From Phocoena phocoena (Eukaryota; Chordata; Mammalia; Artiodactyla; Phocoenidae), in assembly GCF_963924675.1 (NCBI RefSeq), contig NC_089222.1:113537316-113601315 (forward strand): 64,000 nt of DNA. The letters are read 5' to 3'. Below, in pieces: positions 1 through 11,243 of the stretch (position 1 is the stretch's first letter; the number at the start of each line of letters is the position of its first letter). Position numbers and translations under genes: made by a program. A model generated the notes under the pieces. It had not been told where the DNA came from, searched no databases, and saw only the letters and a program-made list of their open reading frames with translations.

Positions 1-1837
1 ATGTCATCTAATTGGTTCTTGCTTTTTTAACCCAGTCTGACCATGTCTGTCTTAATTGACATGTTTACACCATTTACACTTAATTACATGTTTTAACTTA
101 AATTTACCATCTTGCTAGCTATTTTATTTAATATTATACTTATTTACCTGTGTGATGTTGATACCGCAAACTCCTTAAGCCCAAATATGTCATGCTCTTT
201 GTTAATTAGTTACCATAAATGATTCTCAAGTCACCTTAATGATAACATTTTGTCTATAATAAATGATAGGATATTTAATTTTTCTTTTCAGTAAAAATCA
301 TATTTTGAAATAATGTGAAGAATAAGTTAATATCTCTTTGTTTTTCAATAATAATTATGGACTCCTTTTGGGGGTTATTTTCAAATTTGCAAAAACAGAT
401 GATCCATCCCCAAATCTCTTGTTAGAATAAATTCATCCAGCACACTGTTTTCAATTTACCAAGGTATACGCAGCCCAAATGAAAACTATTCAAATGCCCT
501 TATCATATTCCCTTTGTCCAGGTTTTAGTGAAAATAGAACCGTACTCAGGGCATCAGAGAATAGTTGTGTTCAGACACAAAAAATTTCCAATACTTTTTC
601 TTTTCCTTGCAATATAAATGGATTTATGGACTTTCTGTTTTTATCCAAATTCCAAAATCAAAATAATTATGATTTTTCTTATTTAATCTCTCTAACTTTT
701 CCATGTTCCCAATTTATTATATAATTCAGAGCTGAAGCCATTTTTAAAGACTATGGGCAACTATGGCAGATTGTGGGGGAAGAACTCTTTTCTATACATT
801 TTCTTTGTACTTAGTTTACATTATATATTTTAGATATTTACTTCCACTGACTCTTTAAAACCATTCATTTGACACCATTTTTATTCTAGGCTGTTTTCTT
901 CTCTTCTCTATAGAAAGTCCTACTTAATCTGATATTTTAAAATTAATTTGTCTCCTAATTCATGAATTTCCATACATTTGGATCTATTGATTTTCTTTCT
1001 GTTAATTATGCCTACCATTCAAATTCTTGTTAAAATAGTTTTTCACATTAATGTTATATCCTTATGTCACTGTCATATCATCAGAGAGATTAGTGAACAT
1101 CTGATACCTGTCACTAATAAAACTTCTGCTTATGTTAGACTAAGATTCAGTCCTTTTGTATGACAGCCTTCTCCACATTTCTCCTATGTATACATATAAA
1201 TGATAGTGAACATTAATAGCTATACTGGGAGAGTATTCAGTTTACTAACAACTTGATGATAATTGATTCCAAAAGGCTTTAAAATCTTTATTTCCAAGTT
1301 TCTATACTCTTACTTGTAACTAAATCCCACACTTGGGAGAGGAAAAACATTTTTGTTGAGTTCTTACGTTTAGAAGAAAAGACTAGAAAGATGAGATATC
1401 ACAAATCAGATTTGGATGCTACACATATATTTTCCACCCAACCAAATGTTATTTCCATATATTAGAACAATAATTCTGAATGTGAATTTTATATATCTTA
1501 TTGAATTTGTGGAAAATTTCTAAAATAATTGAGATCAGGGGACAGATTGCCAGTTGGTTGGTAGCAAACTGCAGACTGAACAAATGCTTCATTCTGGTCT
1601 CCTACTTATCATTCCCTTTACATTCCTTCCTCCCAGGATTTTGATTGTATTCCATTCCAGAGATATGGGCTTTCTGGTATAAAAAAACTGTAGGAGTTCT
1701 GTAGCAATATATCAGGATTTCATATGATAAAATTATGTATAATAAAAGTGATAAAGTTTGCCAGCAGTATGAAGCAAGTATAAAGCTAAAATACTAGAAG
1801 AAGAAAGTATATTGGACACTTCACTATGCTTGGATTC
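1..1837. other. AT-rich intronic DNA, nothing recognised
   Basis: No gene, RNA gene or clear repeat was recognised. The ORFs here are short and show no family resemblance. Confidence 0.6.
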
Positions 1838-1853
1838 TATAATTTTTTAACTT

Positions 1854-2118
1854 CTTATTTTATATTGCAGTATAGTTGATTAACAGTGTTGTGCTAGATT
1901 CAGGTATATACAGCAGAGTGAGTCAGTTATACATATATACAATGGAATATTACTCAGCTGTTAAAAAGAATGAAATAATGTCATTTGCAGCAACATGGAT
2001 GGACCTAGAGATTGTCATACAGAATGAAGTAAGTCAGACAGAGAAAGAGAAATATCATATGATATCACTGATGTGCAGAATCTAAACAAAATGATAAAAA
2101 TGAGCTTATTTACAAAAA
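1854..2118 (-). mobile_element. LINE-1 fragment with 5' inversion (twin priming)
   Basis: The left part (1854 to about 1935) reads as the LINE-1 3' UTR end on the - strand. The right part (about 1936-2118) reads as the C-terminal end of ORF2 on the + strand, translating to MEYYSAVKKNEIMSF and onward. Head-to-head halves of one element are typical of twin-primed insertion. Near-identical flanks TATAATTTTTTAACTT (1838-1853) and a copy with two extra bases (2119-2136) look like the target site duplication. About 200 bases of 3' UTR between the halves are missing. Confidence 0.8.
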
Positions 2119-2384
2119 TATAATTTTTTTCAACTTGTTAATATTTTTGTACTTTTATGACTATCATCTTTTTAAAATTTTTATTTATTTATTTATTTTT
2201 ATACAACAGGTTTCTACTGTTGCCTATTTTATACGTATTAGTGTATATATGTCAATCCCAGTCTCCCAATTCATCCCACCACCACCACCACCACCCCACT
2301 TCCCCCCGTTGGTGTCCATATGTCTGTTCTCTACATCTGTGTCTCCATTTCTGCCGTGCAAACCAGTTGATCTTTACGATCTTT

Positions 2385-5300
2385 CTAGATTCCACATATA
2401 TGTGTTAATATACGATATTTGTTTTTCTCTTTTTGACTTACTTCAATTTCTATGACAGTCTCTAGGTCCATCCGGGTCTCTACAGATGACCCAATTTTGT
2501 TCCTTTTTATGGCTGAGTAATATTCCATTATATATATGTACCACATCTTCTTTATCCATTCATCTGTTGATGGGCATTTCAGTTGCTTCCATGACCTGGC
2601 TATTGTAAATGGTGTTGCAGTGAACATTGGGGTGCATGTGTCTTTTTGCATTATGGTTTTCTCAGAGTATATGCCCAGTAGTGGGATTTCTGGGTCATAT
2701 GGTAGTTCTATTTTTAGCTTTTTAATAAACCTTCATACCATTCTCCATAGTGGCTGTATCAATTTACCTTCCCACCAACAGTGCAAGAGGGTTCCCTTTT
2801 CTCCACACCCTCTCCAGCATTTGTTGTTTGTAGATTTTCTGATGATGCCCATTCTAACTGGTGTGAGGTGATATCTCATTGTAGTTTTGATTTGCATTTC
2901 TCTAATAATTAGTTATGTTGAGCATCTTATCATGTGCCTCTTGGTCATCTGTATGTCTTCTTTGGAGAAGTGTCTATTTAGGTCCTCTGCCCATTTTTTT
3001 ATTGGGTTGTTTGTTTTATTTTAATATTGAGCTGCATGAGCTGTTTATATATTTTGGAAATTAGTCCTTTGTTCATTGATTCATTTGCAAATATTTTCTC
3101 CCATTCTGAGGGTTGTCTTTTAATGTTGTTTATAGTGTCCTTTGCTGTGCAAAACCTTTTAAGTTTCATTAGGTCCCGTTTGTTTATTTTTGTTTTTATT
3201 TCCATTGCTCTAGGAGGTGGGTCAAAAAAGATCTTGCTGTGATTTATGTCAAAGAGTGTTCTGCCTATGTTTTCCTCTAAGAGTTTTATAGTGTCTGGTC
3301 TTACATTTAGATCTTTAATCCATTTTGAATTTACTTTAGTGTATGGTGTTAGGGAGGATTTTAATTTCATTCTTTTACATGTAGCTCTCCAGTTTTCCCA
3401 GCAACAATTATTGAAGAGACTGTCTTTTCTCCATTGTATATTCTTGCCTACTTTATCAAAGATAAAGTGACCATATATGCATGGGTTCCTCTCTGGGCTT
3501 TCTATCCTGTTCCATTGATCTGTTTCTGTTTTTGTACCAGTACCATATAGTCTTGATTCCTGTAGCTTTGCAGTATAGTCTGAAGTCAGGGAACCTGATT
3601 CCTCCAGCTCCATTTTTTTTTTCTCAAGGTTGCTTTGGCTATTCAGGGTCTTTTGTATCTCCATACAAATTTTAAGATTTTTTGTTCTAGTCCTGTAAAA
3701 AATGCCATTGGTAATTTGATAGGCATTGCATTGAATCTATAGATTGCTTTGGGTAGTATAGTCATTTTCACAATATTGATTCTTCCGATATAAGAACATG
3801 GTATATCTCTCTATCTGTTTGTGTCATCTTTGACTTATTTCATCAGTGTCTTATAGTTTTCTGAGTACAGGTCTTTTACCTCCTTAGTTAGGTTTATTCC
3901 TAGGTATTTTATTCTTTTTGTTGCAATGGTAAATGGGAGTATTTCCTTAATTTCTCTTTCAGATTTTTTGTCATTAGTGCATAGGAATGCAAGAGATTTC
4001 TGTGCATTAATTTTGTATCCTGCAACATTACCAAACTCATTGATTAGCTCTAGTAGTTTTCTGATAGGATCTTTAGAATTCTTTATGTATAGTATCATGT
4101 CATCTACAAACAGTGACAGTTTTACTTCTTCTTTTCCAATTTGTATTACTTTAATTTCTTTTTCTTCTCTGATTGACATGGCTAGGACTTCCAGAACTAT
4201 TTTGAATAATAGTGGCAAGATTGGACATCCTTGTATTGTCCCTGATCTTAGAGGAAATGCTTTCAATTTTTCACCATGGAGAATGATGTTTGCTATGGGT
4301 TTGTCGTATACGGGCTTTATTATGTTGAGGTAGGTTCCCTCTATGCCCACTTTCTGGAGAGTTTTTATCATAAATGGGTGTTGAAATTTTGTCAAAAGCT
4401 TTTTCTGCATCTATTGAGATGATCATATGGTTTTTATTCTTCAGTTTGTTAATACGGTGTACCACATTGATTTGCATACATTGAAAAATCCTTGCCTCCC
4501 TGAGATAACTCCCACTTGACCATGGTGTATGATCCTTTTAATGTGTTGTTGCATTCTGTTTCCTAGTATTTTGTTGAGGATTTTTGCATCATATTCATCA
4601 GTGATATTGGTCTGTAATTTTCTTTTTTGGAGTATCTTTGTCTGGTTTTGGTATCAGGGTTGTGGTAGCATCGTAGCATGAGTTTGGGAGTGTTCCTTTC
4701 TCTGCAATTTTTTGGAAGAGTTTGAGAAGGGTAGGTGTTAGCTCTTCTCTAAATGTTTGATAGAATTCACCCATAAAGCCATCTGGTCCTGCAGTTTTGT
4801 TTGTTGGAAATTTTTTTTTTGTGTGTGGTACGCGGGCCTCTCACTGTTGTGGCCTCTCCCTTTGCAGAGCACAGGCTCCAGACGCGCAGGCTCAGCAGCC
4901 ATGGCTCATGGGCCCAGCTGTGCCGTGGCATGTGAGATCTTCCCGGACCGGGGCATGAACCCGTGTCCCCTGCATCGGCAGGTGCACTCTCAACCACTGC
5001 GCCACCAGGGAAGCCCTGTTGGAAAATTTTAAATCACAGTTTCCATTTCATTACTTGTGATTGTTCTGTTCATATTTTTTATTTCTTCCTGGTTGTCTTG
5101 GACGGTTATACCTTTCTAAGAATGCGTCCATTTCTTCCAGGTTGTCCATTTTATTGGCATAGAGTTGCTTGTAGTAGTCTCTTACGATGCTTTGTATTTC
5201 TGCGGTGTCTGTTGTAACTTTTCCTTTTTCATTTCCAATTTTATTGATTTGAATCCTCTCCTTTTTCTTGATGAGTCCGGCTAAAGGTTTATCAATTTTT

Positions 5301-6399
5301 CTTATCCTCTCAAAGAACCAGGTTTTAGTTTTACTGAACTTTGCTATTGTTCTCTTTGTTTCTATTTCATTTATTTCTGCTCTGATCTTTATGATTTCTT
5401 TCCTTCTACTAATTTTTGGTTTTGTTTGTTCTTCTTTCTCTAGTTCATTTAGGTGTAAGGTTAGAATGTTTATTTGAGATTTTTCTTGTTTCTTGAGGTA
5501 GGATTTTATTGCTATAAACTTCTCTCTAAGAACTGCTTTTGCTGCATCCCATACATTTTGGATCATTGTGTTTTCACTGTCATTTGTCTCTAGGTATTTT
5601 TTGATTGCCTCTTTGATTTCTTCAGTGATCTCTTGGTTATTTAATAACATATAGTTTAGCCTCCATGTGTTTGTGCTTTTTACTTTTTTTCCCCTGTAAT
5701 TGATTTCTAATCTCATAGCATTGTTGTCAGAAAAGATGCTTGATATGATTTCAATTTTCTTAAATTTACCGAGGCTTGATTTGTGACCCAGCATGTGATC
5801 TATTCTGGAGAATGTTCCATGTGCACTTGAGAAGAAAGTGTAATCTGTTTTTGGATGGAATGTCCTATAAATATCAATTAAATCTATCTGGTCTCTTGTG
5901 TCATTTAAAGCTTGTGTTTCCTTATCTGTCTGTATGATATGTCCATTGGTGTAAGTGAGGTGTTAAAGTCCCTCACTGTTATTGTGTTACTATCGATTTC
6001 CTTTTTTATAGCTGTTAACATTTGCCTTATGTATTGAGGTGCTCATATGTTGGGTGCATATATATTTATAATTGTTATGTCTTCTGCTGGGATTGATCCC
6101 TTGATCATTATGTAGTGTCCTGCCTTGTCTCTTGTAACATTCTTTATTTTAAAGTCTATTTTATCTGATATGAGAATTGCTACTCCAGCTTTCTTCTGAT
6201 TTCCATTTGCATGGAATATCTTTTTCCATCCCCTCACTTTCAGTCTGTATGTATCCCTAGGTCTGAAGTGGGTCTCTTGTTGATGGCCTATATATGGGTC
6301 TTGATTTTGTATCCATTCAGCCAGTCTGTGTCTTTTGGTTGGAGCATTTAATCCATTCATATTTAAGGTAATCAGCAATATGTATGTTCCTATTACCAC
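2385..6399 (-). pseudogene. LINE-1 ORF2 remnant (endonuclease/reverse transcriptase), broken
   Basis: The N-terminal endonuclease segment is at 6399-6043 and keeps a QETHF motif. The linker is at 5794-5051, the reverse transcriptase segment at 4410-3835, and the C-terminal parts at 3664-2999 and 2651-2385. The reverse transcriptase piece still has the FVDD catalytic motif (near 4110-4099; the family usually has FADD). Stops, frameshifts and the SINE at 4811-5016 break the frame, so it is inactive. Confidence 0.88.
4811..5016 (-). mobile_element. CHR-type SINE inserted in LINE-1 ORF2
   Basis: The + strand shows a T run, then GGTACGCGGGCCTCTCAC, ending GCCACCAGGGAAGCCC, the reverse complement of the cetacean tRNA-derived SINE. 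The direct repeat TGTTGGAAA (4802-4810 and 5017-5025) is the target site duplication. The SINE is therefore younger than the LINE-1 it interrupts. Confidence 0.92.
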
Positions 6400-6403
6400 T
6401 TTC

Positions 6404-7377
6404 TTAATTGTTTTGGTTTTGTTTTGGTAGATTATTTTCTTCTCTTGTGTTTCCCATGTAGAGATGTTCCTTTAGCATTTGTTGTAGAGCTGGTTTGGTG
6501 GTGCTGAATTCTCTTTGCTTTTGCCTGTCTGTAAAGCTTTTGATTTCTCCATCGAATCTGAATGAGATCCTTGCTGGGTAGAGTAATCTTGGTTGTAGGT
6601 TCTTCCCTTTCATCACTTTAAATATATCACACCACTTCCTTCTGGCTTGAAGAGTTTCTGCTGAGAAATTAGCTGTTAACCTTATGGAAGTTCCCTTGTA
6701 TATTGCTTGTCATTTTTCCCTTGTTGCTTTTAATAATTTTTCTTTGTCTTTAATTTTTGTCAGTTTGATTACTATATGTCTTGACATGTTTCTCCTTGGT
6801 TTTATCCTGCCTGGGACTCTCTGTTCTTCCTGGACTTGGGTAGCTATTTCCTTTCCCATTTTAGGGAAATTTTCAACTATAATGTCTTCAAATATTTTGT
6901 CCGGTCCTTTCGTTGTTTCTTCTCCTTCTGGACCTCTATAATGCAAATATTTGTGCATTTAATATTGTCCCAGAGGTCTCTTAGGCCTTCATTTCTTATG
7001 CTGTCTTCATTTCTTTTCTTTCTTTTTTTTTAATTCTCTTCCATGGCAGTGATTTCCACCATTCTTCCTTCCAGGTCACTTATCCGTTCTTCTGCCTCAG
7101 TTATTCTGCTATTGTTTCCTTCTAGTGTATTTTTCATTTCAGGTGTTGTATTGTTCATCTCTGTTTGTTTGTTCTTTAATTCTTCAAGGTCTTTGTTAAA
7201 CATCTCTTGCATCTTCTTGATCTTTGCCTCCATTCTTTTTCTGAGGTCCTGGATCATCTTCCTTATCATTACTCTGAATTCTTTATCTGGAAGGTTGCCT
7301 ATTTCCACTTAATTTATTTGATTTTCTGATGTTTTATCTTCTTCCTTCATCTGGCACATAGTCATCTGCCTTTTCAT
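6404..7377 (-). pseudogene. LINE-1 ORF1 remnant (RNA-binding protein), broken
   Basis: ORF1 would begin at the ATG at 7377-7375 (MKRQMTMCQMKEEDK and onward), and its C-terminus is seen at 6616-6404, just before ORF2. A stop (TAA) arises after about 22 codons, before the MEIGNLPDKEF segment, and later frameshifts split the frame into pieces at 7308-7030 (a coiled-coil-like, Glu/Lys/Asn-rich segment), 6958-6710 (RNA-recognition/basic region) and 6616-6404. In intact elements the protein forms a trimer that binds LINE-1 RNA. This copy cannot make it. Confidence 0.85.
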
Positions 7378-7452
7378 TTTGTCTGCCTTTCTGTGAATGT
7401 TGTTTTTGTTCCACAGGCTGCAGGGTTGTAGTTCTTCTTGCTTCTGCTACAA

Positions 7453-8995
7453 AACTATAATTTTTAAATTACTCTTCTTGTGCTTTTTGAAATAAACAAA
7501 GTGTGTGTGGTGACATCTAAGGGAAATCTGGGATGACTTTTTCAGTCATCTTTTAACACAAGCCACATTCTAGAAAAGAGAGATTCTTCTTTCGGACATT
7601 GGATGTAATATTAATCCAAAAACAATTGCTGTGCATTATCAATGAGAATATAGAATTTTGGTGAAGTCAGTAAGTAATGCATATGGTAACGCTAGCAATT
7701 GTCAGTTTTAAAGCTGAATTTACCCTTCAAATTAAGTAGTGTAGCTAAATGAGGAAAATTAGGTTCATTCTCCAACATATGCTTGATTGTCTTTCATTCT
7801 ATCTCCACTCCTCTATCTGTTTTGTCTATAGTTTTATTTCTGTGTTTCGCAAGATAAGGACATGTATTTTATGTTATAATACTTTATGTGTTATGTTTTA
7901 GTACAGCAACTAATTAATAGTGTGAATTCATGTCAATTATTATCTAAATTATATATCCATATTATGCAAAATATGAAAAACCAACTTTAGAAGTATGCAG
8001 TACAACATAACTTTCATGTTTCAGTTTTTGATCCTCTCAGTAACTAACAGTACCAGTTTAAAAGTTACACAACAATGTGAAAATACCAGAGGCAAATATG
8101 ATACAGAAATTATGAGTAAATGAAGGCCAAATAACAATATAGCACTATGTAGCAATGAGTTCTGCTGTGTTTGTACAAGATAATATTTGTAAGAGAATTG
8201 CCATCACAATTTATATGGTATTATATCCATGAAAGGTATAAAACATTGCTTCACCATCATCAGAATAATATTCAAATTGAGAAAACATTTTCATTACAGA
8301 AATATAACCTCATCTATTACATTTAGGTAATTTAAATAAAATGCCTTTAATTTTAATTTTATTGGCTTTCTAACATTTGTGTTTAATTATAATTTTCGTT
8401 TTATATTTTATGAGCTATAAGCATAATGAATTAATATATTTTGTACATATTTAAATGACATGATCATAAATATACTTTATGTTAACACTGAAGAGCCATG
8501 GAATTTTTCTTTTAATTTATGCCTATATATTAGTCAAGGTTGAAAAACAATACGTTTACAGCTCCCTGAGATCAGAAATAAACAAGGAAAAATTATCATA
8601 GATAAAAAGAATAAAATGCAAGAAATAAAAATGTTAAATAAATACCATAATAATACTATAATAATAAATAAAATACAGTTTTGTCTGCTCAGCTTAGCCT
8701 CTGTATATCCACCATCCCTTTTTTTTTAGAAATTGTGTCCTTGACACTTTTATCCATATGGGAAATGTAAGGTTCTCACAAAACATCACATTCTGGTGAT
8801 AATAGATTGATCTAAAAGCTAGTTACTTGACCCAAGCAAGCGCAATGAATTCCTTCTCTAGGACTTTGGTATCTAAGATCTAAGAACAGTTGACCAGTCT
8901 CTCAAGAGCTGAAGATATTATAATAAAGCACCTCCTGTTAGTGGCTATATTTTTTACCATGTGGAGAGAGAACTTCAGTAGAGAGGGATGGAGGG

Positions 8996-9038
<43 letters not shown>

Positions 9039-9604
9039 GCCAGTGCTCAGAGAAGCACGTATAGTTGATAAGATCTTACTGTTTTGAATTACTCTTCTCA
9101 GTGAAACCTGTGTTACAATTCCATCCTTCCTGTAGTATGATCATTGAACACATCTTTGGATTCCAAGAGCTGGCCTACTATTCTTTCTTTAATTTCTTTT
9201 AATATTTAAAGTAGGCTGAGCTGGGTTTCTATCACTTGAGGCAAAAAGTGTAACTAACTAGTAAAAGGGTAGATCTCCTTTTTCAACAGTATGAATTACA
9301 AGGCTTACCCACAGAATCTGAACTTCTGTGTTAACTGGAAACTGATCTTGCTTCCCAAAGCCCTTTGGCACTCAAGGATAAACTTTTATCAGTGTTTGAA
9401 TGTGACATTTGTTTTCTAGGCAATTCATTGTGGTCCACTATTCTATAAAGTTTCAGTCAATCCAAATGCCTCCATTATCAGAAGAAAAAAATCCCCAAAT
9501 CTTTTAAATATTGATAATCTGGAGTTTCATAATGACCTCAGTTAACAACACCTTATTAAAATAGCCTAATTAATACTTTAGTTCTTTAGGCAAATAATAA
9601 AGTA
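7453..9604. other. Unique AT-rich DNA with one AG microsatellite
   Basis: No gene or interspersed repeat was recognised. Only the AG repeat near 9001 stands out. Confidence 0.55.
9001..9033 (+). repeat. (AG)n microsatellite
   Basis: An uninterrupted AG run of about 33 bases inside a purine-rich stretch starting near 8978. Confidence 0.95.
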
Positions 9605-11243
9605 ATATACTTTAAATTATGGTAAAACACATAACATAAAATTTACCATTTTAACCATCTTTAAATGTACAGTTCAGAGGCATTAAGTGAATTGTTTTTG
9701 TGCAACCATCACCACCATCCATTTCCAGAACTTTTTCAGTTTGCAAAACTAAAACTCTACGTGCATTGAATAATAACTCCCCATTTCCCTCTCCTCCCAA
9801 TCCTTGGGAGCCACCATTCTGCTTTCTGTCTCGATGAATTTAACTACTCTAGGTTTCTCATGTAAGTGGAATCATATAATATTTGTCCTTTTATAACTAG
9901 TTTATTTCACTTAGCTTAATGCCGTCAAGGTTCTTCTGTGTTGTGCCATGTGTCAGAATTCCCTTCCTTTTTAAGGCTGAATGATATTCCATTATATGTA
10001 TGTACCACGTTTTGTTTTTCCATTTATCTGTCCACGGACACTGGGGTTGCTTCCATCTTTTGGCTATTGTAAATAATGCTGCTATGCTTTGGTCGTGGAG
10101 ATGTGGAGACCTGTTGAATCACTATGCTCTGCACCAGACAAGCACCAACACCAGTGAAAATCTAGGCTTTGTAGTAACAACCACAGGAAGGAATCCCCTG
10201 GGATGCACAGTGTGGAGGGGAGAGCAGGGAGATGAGGCCAGTACAGAGGGAATCCGTCGATTCTGTGTAAAGACCTGGCTTCTCTCCTAGTCTGTGTTTG
10301 TATGATGGACAGGGATCCACAAAACCAAGTTTCTGAGAACTGCAGCGTGCAGTAGACTACTGTAATGATTCCAGACTGCATCCTCAGTGTGGAATTGTGC
10401 TTCAAAACCTGAAAGCAAAACTCACATTGGAGCCAGAGCCAACAGCAGGTGGGTCAGGATTTCAGTCTGCCTCAGACTGGGGTGACATTAGCCAAAGAAG
10501 CAAAGAAAGGAAAGCCAGCATTCTCCAGGAGAACTGACATGAACCAAAGTCAATAACAAAGTGACAAGGGTCAGGTTCAGAAAGAAATCACTCATAGTAA
10601 AAACAAATAATAATAAAATAAAATATTAAAGTTCTCAATTTGAGAATTCAAGTACAAAACAAATTTATTTTGCAGAGCAGAGTTTATTTTTTTAACATCT
10701 TTATTGGAGTATAATTGCTTCAGAAGTTGGTTTATATGTTTTCATTTTGGTGGGTTCTCATTAATGGATTTTTTTCTTCTATTGATTCTGCACATAATGT
10801 TGCCTCAAAGAAGTATTCCCAAGACCTATGTAATGGAGAATTTCTAGAATGTTATATTCAGAACTTATATAATCTCACATTTTATATTTAAATCTATGAT
10901 CAGTCAGTTAATTTTTGTATAAAATGTGAGGTTAGGGTTCACATTAAACAAAACAAAAACAAACAAACAAAAATAATGCTGCTGTGAATATGGGTACACA
11001 AGTATCTATTCAAGTCCTTCCTTTCAATTCTTCTGAGTATATATCCAGAAGTGAAATTGCTAGATCATATGGTAAGCCTATCTTTAATTTTTTTAGGAAT
11101 CACCATAATGTTTTCCATAGCAGCTGTACCATTTTACATTCCTCCAGCAGGGCACAAGAATTCCAATTTCTCTACATCCTCCCTAATACTCATCATTTTC
11201 TGTTTCTTGGTAATAGTCATCCTAGTGGGTGTGAAGTGGTAGT
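9605..11243 (-). mobile_element. Old LINE-1 (L1M type) 3' half, split by a later insertion
   Basis: The segments 9605-10070 and 10984-11243 read continuously on the - strand as the ORF2 end and 3' UTR of an old mammalian LINE-1. Recognisable + strand tracts include GCAACCATCACCACCATCC and TAAGGCTGAATGATATTCC, continuing after the break with AATATGGGTACACA. Bases 10084-10970 are foreign to it. Confidence 0.85.
10084..10970 (+). other. Unidentified 887-bp retro-insert (candidate processed retrocopy)
   Basis: The insert splits an old LINE-1 and is flanked by a perfect 13-bp direct repeat AAATAATGCTGCT (10071-10083 and 10971-10983). Its right end is A-rich (AAACAAAACAAAAACAAACA) with ATTAAA at 10943-10948, so it looks like an mRNA copied by LINE-1 machinery, read on the + strand. 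The first half is more GC-rich than its surroundings. I see no convincing conserved ORF and cannot name the source. A short - strand LINE-1 3' end (about 10685-10720) lies inside it, and an A-rich patch at about 10599-10628 may be an internal tail, so it could be composite. Confidence 0.7.

Larger units (their letters stand above)
2182..7452 (-). mobile_element. Nearly complete but inactive LINE-1
   Basis: Read on the - strand, this holds a short 5' UTR end (7378-7452), ORF1, ORF2 and part of the 3' UTR (2182-2384). Both ORFs are broken and a CHR SINE sits in ORF2. The usual cetartiodactyl LINE-1 3' terminus (AACATCTTTATTGG on the + strand) is absent; the element ends in a TTTA-repeat tail instead, so the 3' end is truncated or used an earlier poly(A) site. 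I could not define clean target site duplications, so the ends are good to about 15 bases. Confidence 0.9.

Noticed and set aside
5051..5794. 247-codon ORF on the - strand as a host gene
   Set aside because: It is the ORF2 linker region of a broken LINE-1, flanked by other ORF2 pieces in order.
10082..10405. 107-codon - strand ORF in the retro-insert
   Set aside because: It crosses the left target duplication, runs opposite to the A tail and shows no family features.
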